Shown here piece by piece: positions 57,141 to 64,000 of a stretch of 64,000 nucleotides of DNA. The notes beneath the pieces are model-generated. The model searched no databases and had not been told where the DNA came from. It saw only the letters and a program-made list of their open reading frames with translations. This stretch comes from Pyxicephalus adspersus. Taxonomy: Eukaryota > Chordata > Amphibia > Anura > Pyxicephalidae. The translations under genes and the position numbers were made by a program. Numbering within the stretch: the stretch's first letter is position 1; every line of letters begins with the position of its first letter. The stretch spans positions 27,122,288 to 27,186,287 of the forward strand of contig NC_092859.1 in the NCBI RefSeq assembly GCF_032062135.1, read 5' to 3'.

Positions 57141-58640
57141 CAGTTAGTCCATAAATATTTGGACAGACAACTTTTTTCAATTTTTGGGTCTGTACATTAG
57201 CACAAATATTTCTAAATGAAACAACTCAGATGCAGTTGAACTGCAGACTTTCAGCTTTAATTCAGTGGGTTGAACAAAAAGATTGCATAAAAATGTGAGA
57301 AACTAAAGCTTTTTTTTACACAATCACTTCATTCAGGGGCTCAAAAGTAATTGGACAAATTAAAAAACTGAAAATAAAATGTTGATTTATAATATTTGGT
57401 TGAAAACCCTTTGCTGGCAATGACAGCCTGTAGTCTTGAACTCATGGACATCACCAGGTGCTGGGTTTCCTCCTTTTAATGCTCTGCCAGGCCTTTACTG
57501 CAGCCGCTTTCAGTTGCTGTTTGTTTGTGGACCTTTCTGTCCGAAGTTTAGTCTTCAACAAGTGAAATGCATGCTCAATTGGGTTCAGATCAGGTGACGC
57601 ACCTGGCCATTCAAGAATATTCCACTTTTTTGCTTTAATAAACTCCTGGGTTGCTTTGGCTGTATGTTTTGGGTCATTGTCCATCTGTATTATGAAACGC
57701 CTCCCGAACAGTTTGACTGCATTTAGCTGGATTTGAGCAGACATGTGTCTGAACACCTCAGAATTAGTTCAGCTGCTTCTGTCCTGTGTCACATCATGGA
57801 TAAACACTAGTGTCCCAGTGCCATGGCAGCCATGCACGCCCAAGCCATCACACTGCCTCCACCATGTTTTACAGATGATGTGTTTTGCTTTGGATCATGA
57901 TCTGTTCCACACCTTCTCCATATTTTTTTCCAATCTAGCCTTTTTATTCTTGAGGCTTATGAGTGGCTTGCACCTTGCAGTGCACCCTCTGTATTTACTT
58001 TCATGCAGTCTTTCTCTTTTTTGTAGACTTGGATATCGATACGCCTTCCTCCTGGAGAGTGTTGTTCACTTGGTTGGCTGTTGTGAAGGGGTTTCTCTTC
58101 ACCATGGAAATGATTCTGCAATCATCCACCACTGTTGTCTTCCGTGGACGTCCAGGTCTTTTGGGGTTGCTGAGCTCACCAGTGGTTTCTTTCTTTCTCA
58201 TGATGTACCAAATTGTAGATTTTGCCACTCCTAATATTGCAGCAATTTCTCGGATGAGTTTTTTCTGTTTTTGCAGCATAAGGATGGCTTGTTTCAACTG
58301 CATGGAGCGCCCCTTTGACCACATGTTGTCTGTTCACAGCAAAATCTTCCACATACAAATTCCCCCCCCCAATCAACTCCAGGCCTTTTGTCTGACATAA
58401 CAAAGGAACTGCCCATACCAGCCCATGAAATAGCCTTTGAGTCAATTGTCCAATTACTTTTGAGCCCCTGAAATGAAGTGAAAAAAAGCCTTTAGTTTCT
58501 CACGTTTCAACCCACTGAATTAAAGCTGAAAGTCTGCAGTTCAACTGCACCTGAGTTGTTTCATTTAGAAATATTTGTGCTAATGTACAGAACCAAAATT
58601 AGAAAAAAGTTGTCTGTCCAAATATTTATGGACCTAACTG
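57141..58640 (-). mobile_element. Tc1-like transposon, family 4, nearly full length
   Basis: 1500 bp between TA dinucleotides. Long terminal inverted repeats of about 200 bp (57141-57358 and 58446-58640) start CAGTTAGTCCATAAATATTT and end AAATATTTATGGACCTAACTG in mirror. The transposase lies on the minus strand between them. Confidence 0.88.
57451..58324 (-). pseudogene. Tc1-like transposase, inactive
   Basis: N-terminal helix-turn-helix region 58324-58001 (LIREIAAILGVAKSTIWYIM, GRPRKTT); after a frame break, VKHGGGSVMAWACMAA near 57870-57820 in another frame; C-terminal part 57756-57451 (FIIQMDNDPKHTAKATQEF, PDLNPIEHAFHLLK). The second Asp and the Glu of the DDE triad are visible. The segment that should carry the first Asp (a W-T/S-DE motif) is deleted between ARLDW and the VKHGGG block. 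Confidence 0.8.
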
Positions 58641-58860
58641 TATATGCATTCTTTATTTGTTATATTGTTATTTATGTTGTTATTTTGATAAAAAAAAGGT
58701 AATAAGTTACCATTTTGTTAATAAAACCCCTACGGGCCATTTAACCAACATATGCTGAGGTCTTTATTTTGGGTAGGTGTTAAGAATTAAAGTTGGTGAT
58801 TGGGGTATAAAAAGGGGTGGGAGGGGGGGTAGGGATTATGGGTTTTTTGGAGGTGGGGAG

Positions 58861-59600
58861 GGAATGCAAGTCTGCATAACTATGTTTTGCCACAGTCAAG
58901 TGATTTTTCTCAGAATTAAATAACATCATCAGTTTGCTACAGGCATAAGGAAGCATTTTAACCTCCTCTCCTTCAGTGCTCAAACTACAACGTTGTATCG
59001 GGGATGATCTGTATGGGCACTGCACAATCACAAGGGTTTACATGGTTACTTCTTTCCTTTTTCATCATCCTAGCCCAGGAGGTAGATAGTGAACTTGGAT
59101 GATGCCTGAGAAATAATGGATCTGACCTTCTGTAGTATCTCTGTAAAGAATACCTGTGTTACAATAACACATACAGCATACAACTAACTCTTTCCCTACC
59201 AGTAACATATACTGCAATCCTTGATGTCAAGTTCAGAGTTTTAAAAAACCCAGACTATAAAGTTAAATAAATACCCCCCTCATAAAAACCAAAGCCCCCT
59301 ACACCCACATATGAAAACAAATAAGCAATTCAAGTGTGCCAATAATTAGTAGACCTCGTTGATTATTCTTACCAAAAACAATTTAATTTTATTGTTTGTT
59401 TGCACTTAAAATATGACAGTGTTCATGTTCTCTCAAATGTAGCTGCCTCTGGAAATCGTGCCCTCAGAATGGACGTGTACAACAGCCTAGGAGCCCTAAA
59501 TTGAACATATTAATTAAGGCCCCCCGGGACCACATACATAGCAAGGAGAATTGGGTGTGGCTCTTTAATGTTGGAAGCATGCATTGCGGAGTTATTGGGG
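58861..59600. other. Intergenic, nothing recognised
   Basis: About 740 bp of mixed composition without open frames of interest or repeat ends I can identify. Confidence 0.4.
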
Positions 59601-59700
59601 TTCCTGTAAATGACAGATCCCTATTTAATATACAGCGCTGCATAATATGTTGGTGCTATAGAAATCCTGTTTATTAATAATATTAATAATAAAAATGACA
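59600..59700 (+). repeat. SINE/L2-type 3' tail, copy 6
   Basis: ATACAGCGCTGCATAATATG, GTTGGTGCTATAGAAATCC and an AT-rich tail. Confidence 0.7.
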
Positions 59701-59890
59701 GAGTGTAAGAAATTAAGAGTGCAGGGATTTTTAGCACACAAACTGTGAGGGCCAGGAGTATTTATGTACAAAGTGTAAAGTTCAGAAGTGTGTAACATAC
59801 AGAGTGCATTGGTGGAAAGTATGTAGTGTACAGAGTACAGGGGACAGGAGTATGCAATGTACTTTGTGCAAGGGTCAGGAGTATATAGTC
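59700..59890 (+). repeat. Degenerate satellite, locus 3
   Basis: Units like AGAGTACAGGGGACAGGAGT and AGTGCAGGGATTTT match the arrays at 6290 and 41822. It follows directly on the SINE tail. Confidence 0.5.
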
Positions 59891-60119
59891 ACAAATGCAC
59901 TGCACTCCCTACAATTTATTCCACACACTTTTTTCATGGCACAGTTATGCCCTTTGCTAGTGCTTCCACTATGAGAATTTAGTAAGGTCAAATAGTAATG
60001 AGCAATGAAAGGATCTGCTTCTACTTGTAGTTCGAATGCACCATGACTTCCCCTGCACCAGAGAGACAGACGTCTGGAGAGATATCCCAATAACAGACAC
60101 ACACACAGTATGGTTTTAG

Positions 60120-61470
60120 GAATATACTCTAATGTTTACTTAACGAAGTGGTCTTTTTATACAGATAATTATACAAAAGAAGGTTGGTCTTTAGTTACAT
60201 ATATAATGTTATTTGACACATTGTAAGGAAAACAGGACATACATGGTATCTCAAAGAAAGTACAATTCCTGACATTTGTTTACATGTAAACTACGTAGAC
60301 AGGAAAAGAAAATACACCACCCTTAAGATATATGGCTCAAGCTAGATCAGCAATTTTTCCCTTCAATGACCCCAGCTAGATCAGCTATTTTAACCCTTCA
60401 AGCAACGTGTCTTGCATGAGTTAGCTTAGTCAATAGATGAAAGCATTCAAAACACTTTTTTTCAAGTTAGGAAGAAAAGCTTTGACTTAGGCAAAGTAAT
60501 GTTTAAATGGGAACAACAATATTTTATCATTTTTTTTATAGGAAGATGTCCAAGATTATGACCTAGGACCCAGAATCAGACATTTAAAGTTTAATTTTAC
60601 ATGTAACTTTTATATGAAAATGCACTTTTAATAAATGTTTTCCTTATTCCCCATACCCCCTACTGACCCAACCCCTTATTCCTCTCAAAGTTGCATACTT
60701 ACTGGGACTCGAATCACCATAGTTCAGGATTTGCAAATTTCCTCTTGCCTGCACAGTACAGATCCATAAACGTCTATGGCTGCTTCATGAGGAAGTAGAC
60801 AAAGGTAGGTAAGCCCGATAAAAGTCTTTGTGGTTGTACTGGACAGGCAGGGCCAGATTTCTGAATAGGCCAGGCTTAAGGAACCAGCGTCTGCACATTT
60901 GACAGTGGGCAGCTGTCTGTGGTACTGAATCGCTGACCACACCACAGCCTCACTGTCAGTCTGAACATAGCCTTAAGAGCCTTCTTTCAAAAAAGTTAGG
61001 AGAGAAGGGGTGGCAAAAGGTTTCTTGCCTAGGCGAGAAAAAAGTACCAATCCAGCACTGTTTATCATGCATAATATATATTGAATGATGGCAAATATAA
61101 AGTATCTGTTCACTGGAGTGTTTATATTGTGATCTTTTTTTCAGAGAGATGTTTGGAGTTAAAATAAAATGACAATCACTTTTGTCAGGACGATAACACA
61201 GGTCAACAAAAAATTAGTTTTGATAATCATCAGAAACCACAGCAAAACATTTCTAAATCAGTATTTCAAAATTTCAGATCTGTTTTCAGTTTCGCCTTAA
61301 CACGTTCAGTTCCTGAGTTATGAGTACTAATATAGTTAACATTGTAGGTGCATGTATTTTGTACTAAAATGTAAGCACATTGAAGTGAATATTATTACAT
61401 CTTCAGTGTGAAGTAAAATAAGGCACACTGTGGTATAGATCTACTGAACAGTGTCAGTCAGGTACCATTT
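60120..61470. other. Intergenic, nothing recognised
   Basis: AT-rich, only short open frames, no repeat ends identified. Confidence 0.4.
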
Positions 61471-62221
61471 TTTTTTCAGAAATGCTTGGGGTATGATTTT
61501 CTTGCGTACTCTTTATCTGGATTGTCACAGTACAGCATCCAGCAGTAGTCAGCCATCATACTTTCATTCCAGAAACCTTGGTAGTGCTGCTCCATTAACT
61601 GAACATCCTGGTGAAAACGTTCTCCTTGTTGGTCGCTCACCATACCAAGATTTTCTGGGATGAATTCTAGAAGTGTTGAGAGAAATTGTTTGAAAACATC
61701 ATCCTGCAAAATATACTTGATCTGTGGCCCTATAAATATCCCTTCCTTCATTTTAGCAGTGCTTATGTTTGTAAACTTCTCAACAAAGTACTGAAAACCC
61801 ATGGAGTTTGATTTACGCATGGCCTTTACAAGGTCCTTCATCAAGCCTAACTTGATATGGAGAGGTGGCAGAAATATTTTTATGAGGATAAACCAGAGGC
61901 AAAAACTTGACACTGCTTGTTCCAGGGTTATAGGTGTCCCTTGGTAGCCAATCACGCTTCACATAATGGTCTCCCATAGATCGGCTGTCCCACAGCCCTA
62001 AGAAACAGCAATATTTTGTGAATCCTCCTTGCATTCCCATCAGAAAGCCAATGACCTTTAGATCCCCACAGATGTTCCACTGGTGTGTTTTACACTGGAT
62101 TGCTTCAAGTAGTAACTTCATGTTGTCATAAGACTCCTTTAGGGTAAGGGAATTGGCAATCGGTAAACTTCGTTTGGAATTACCATTATGCAGTAAGACT
62201 GCTTTCAAGCTTCTTTTAGAG

Positions 62222-62608
62222 CAGGGGTCGTCAAATTTTTATGGCCACTAGGCCATTTCAGGGGTGGGGACACTAGGCCGGAGTTCTGCCCTAATGGATC
62301 CTCCCACCACCAGGGAGCGCCCCTGAATTGAAGTCCTCCGTATGCATTGCGGAGGAGAGGGATTTACCTTCAGGGAGCGTTCCCTTTTTATTAGGATAAA
62401 TGGGTAAATAGGGGAGCAACAGCAAGGAAGCAGCTCTAGAGCTCCAGCGGCTCCAGCTCTGGTAGTTAGTAACGCCCCTAGAACATCCAGCCAGCGTAGC
62501 CGCGGGTTGCCGGCCAGCATTAGGCCAGATCGGCTAGGGGTTGTTAGGCCGGAACAAACTACCGGCCAGGCTGTATCTGGCCTAAAGGCCAGAGTTTGCC
62601 GACCCCTG
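62222..62608. mobile_element. hAT-type MITE inside the broken gene
   Basis: Ends CAGGGGTCGTCAAATTTTTA and GTTTGCCGACCCCTG are inverted. Flanks TTTTAGAG (62214-62221) and TTTCAGAG (62609-62616) match 7 of 8, as for hAT. GC-rich, no transposase. Removing it with one flank copy rejoins the two halves of the host frame. Confidence 0.8.
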
Positions 62609-62975
62609 TTTCAGAGGAATCAATGAAGATCGCCATTCAGATGGAACATGCTCTTGTGACAAACAAAAGAATGCATTTATATCATGACAGTAGCACAGTG
62701 AGCCATCACCAGTGAACAATTTTGGCAAGTTTTGATTTGGTTTTCTGTAGTGAGTTACAGTTACACCTTTTGCAAGCAAGTGCTTCTGTTTAAGCCTTGA
62801 AGCAAGAAGTTCTGCTTTGTCTTTGGGGAGGTTTAGATCATGAAGGAGATCATTCAGCTCTGCTAATGTAAAGGTCTCTGGTTCTGAATCTTTTTTGAGC
62901 AAATAGTCAGGATCAGATGATTCGGGGTTGTAACTGACTGCAACTCCAGCACATTCCTCATCACCTTCTACAGAA

Positions 62976-63215
62976 GCAAGTCCATCATGTGGCATGTATA
63001 CAAGAACTAGCAATGAACTAGCGATGTACAGGAACTAGCAATGAACTAGCAATGTACAGAAACTAGCAACAGTCCATCATGTGTACAGGAACTAGCAATG
63101 AACTAGCAATGTACAGGAACTAGCAATAGTCCATCATGTGTACAGGAACTAGCAATGAACTAGCAATGTACAGAAACTAGCAATAGTCCATCATGTGTAC
63201 AGGAACTAGCAATGA
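62976..63215. repeat. 57-bp minisatellite
   Basis: The unit beginning AGTCCATCATGTGTACAGGA and containing repeated AACTAGCAATG starts at 63071, 63128 and 63185, an exact 57-bp period (19 codons), with a diverged first copy from 62976. It lies within the broken gene's coding span. Confidence 0.85.
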
Positions 63216-63600
63216 ATCACCAAGAGGAACAGGCCTAATTGCAGAATCGAGGCTGGGATATATAATTTTGTGCTTAGTTTTACCTGAGAATCCACTTTTG
63301 TTGACGCAGCAAAAAAATCAGTAGATCAGATGGTCTCGTGGTTCTTTCCACACCATCGGGATTGCAAATGGCATTGCTGCTTTATGCCGATTTAGCCAGT
63401 CACACAGTCGGTTGGAATACCTGGTACAGATGACATGTGGAGCCCAACATTTATCCTGGTCACCAAGTGGACAGCCGAAATATATATTTGAATATCTTTT
63501 TAAGTTCCGTGGTAATTTAGTGACCTTGTGCTTTCATCGTGAATGAACCACACATGTAACAGAAACTGTCTGGATCATTAAGGCAATTTTTAGGCATCAT

Positions 63601-64000
63601 GACAAATGAAATAAATCGCAGTTAGTGCGGTCTCTAACCTTAAAAAAGAAAACTGTTGTTAAATCTTGTAATGTGTTAAGACTATTTATAACAAATTTCA
63701 CACAATATATAATTAGCTGCGTCACAAAAACTAGACGTGCTAGAGAAAAACTGAAAAACACTGATTTGGAATCTGCGTCAAAAATACTACTAAGCAGACA
63801 TAAAATTATATCTGATGAAAATGACACGTTGGTCTATGTAATTGTATAGCTATTTCAATAGCTATACAATTTTTAAATTGTCTATTCAAAGCCAGTGTTG
63901 TCTTGATTCTTCAGTATTCATCACTGAAGGGAAACTCAGGGTGGTTTACCCATCTGAAAGAAAAGATATAATTATATATAATATATTTATATATATATAT
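63601..64000. other. Right edge of window: nothing recognised, ends in (TA)n
   Basis: Overlapping open frames on both strands at 63597-63849 have no known motif. A perfect inverted repeat, AATTGTATAGCTATT/AATAGCTATACAATT, sits at 63840-63870, and an AT microsatellite closes the window. Confidence 0.45.

Larger units (their letters stand above)
52790..58860 (+). mobile_element. DIRS/Ngaro-like retrotransposon B (decayed), with nested Tc1
   Basis: Plus-strand order: gag-like ORF1 (53002-54150), reverse transcriptase (54180-55010), RNase H (55020-55680), tyrosine recombinase (55700-56460), a duplicated recombinase segment fused to a hydrolase remnant (56501-56760), and a 3' end near AATAAAACCCCTACGGGCCA (58720) and GAGGTCTTTATTTTGGG. 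Reverse transcriptase plus a tyrosine recombinase instead of an integrase defines the DIRS order. Frameshifts and stops occur throughout. A Tc1-like element (57141-58640) lies within its 3' region. Outer ends are approximate. Confidence 0.8.
61476..63600 (-). pseudogene. Broken copy of a multi-copy gene family of unknown function
   Basis: Minus strand. Start ATGATG at 63600: MMPKNCLNDPDSFCYMCGS (a Cys-x2-Cys start), then stops and shifts, KAAMPFAIPMVWKEPRDH near 63400, SAIRPVPLGDSLLVPV near 63220, a long frame 63013-62630 (FTLAELNDLLHDLNLPKDK, CYCHDINAFF), then a hAT MITE, then 62208-61813 (SLKAVLLHNGN, WNICGDLKVIGFLMGMQ, CFLGLWDSR), and 61880-61476 (LPPLHIKLGLMKDLVKAM, EGIFIGPQI, GERFHQDVQLMEQHYQGFW, MADYCW). 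I know these blocks from many near-identical copies in invertebrate and some vertebrate genomes, which suggests a transposable origin, but I cannot name the family. About 50 residues seem deleted between EGIFIGPQI and FIPENLG. Confidence 0.7.

Noticed and set aside
57743..58400. Plus-strand open frames of 163 and 145 codons
   Set aside because: They are antisense to the Tc1 transposase, whose minus-strand motifs are clear.
62976..63215. CRISPR-like regular repeats
   Set aside because: Units are contiguous with no unique spacers and the DNA is vertebrate. It is a minisatellite.

Overview
The window is vertebrate, almost certainly frog (Anura, probably a ranoid). Three multi-exon aldo-keto reductase (AKR1 family) genes lie in a cluster, and one predicts a 324-residue protein that I recognise as rho-crystallin, the frog lens crystallin recruited from this family. 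The intergenic and intronic DNA is AT-rich and packed with repeats typical of amphibian genomes: DIRS/Ngaro-like tyrosine-recombinase retrotransposons, CR1-like and L1/Tx1-like LINE relics, several Tc1-like families, a Helitron, hAT and Harbinger-like MITEs, and many copies of a SINE/L2-type 3' tail. No bacterial-type genes, CRISPR arrays, tRNA or rRNA genes were seen.

Layout. 1-18.4 kb: AKR gene A on the minus strand. Exons 1-7 are present and exons 8-9 must lie beyond the left edge. Its 9.35 kb intron 1 holds a nest of elements (CR1-like LINE with an L1-like piece, a DIRS-like relic and a TTAA-flanked MITE). 18.5-28.1 kb: intergenic DNA between divergently transcribed genes A and B, all repeats and unassigned sequence. 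28.2-38.1 kb: AKR gene B on the plus strand, nine exons, the rho-crystallin gene. 38.2-42.4 kb: spacer with a Helitron, a Tc1-like MITE and a GC-rich MITE close upstream of gene C. 42.6-52.6 kb: AKR gene C on the plus strand, nine exons, a close paralogue of B. 52.8-58.9 kb: a decayed DIRS/Ngaro-like retrotransposon with a Tc1-like transposon nested in its 3' end. 59-64 kb: repeats and a broken minus-strand copy of a multi-copy gene family I recognise by sequence but cannot name, split by a hAT MITE.

How the genes relate. A, B and C share all intron positions visible in the window and nearly identical exon lengths (87, 168, 117, 78 or 81, 123, 110, 166, 83, 43), so they are tandem or inverted duplicates. 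A and C keep the AKR catalytic tetrad (Asp51, Tyr56, Lys85, His118). B keeps Asp, Lys, His and the NADPH-contact residues but has Thr at the tyrosine position. The cluster therefore holds an apparent lens-structural copy (B) 14 kb from an apparently enzymatic sister (C). B and C share a proximal promoter block (conserved upstream motif, CCAAT, TATA) with almost the same spacing to the ATG.

The strongest points for follow-up are the Tyr-to-Thr change in B, a solo LTR whose 5-bp target duplication overlaps the exon 2 splice donor of gene C, a rearranged DIRS element whose duplicated recombinase end is fused to an SGNH-hydrolase remnant, and a Helitron with an internal A-B-A'-B' duplication. I found no clear evidence of a wholly new biological system.
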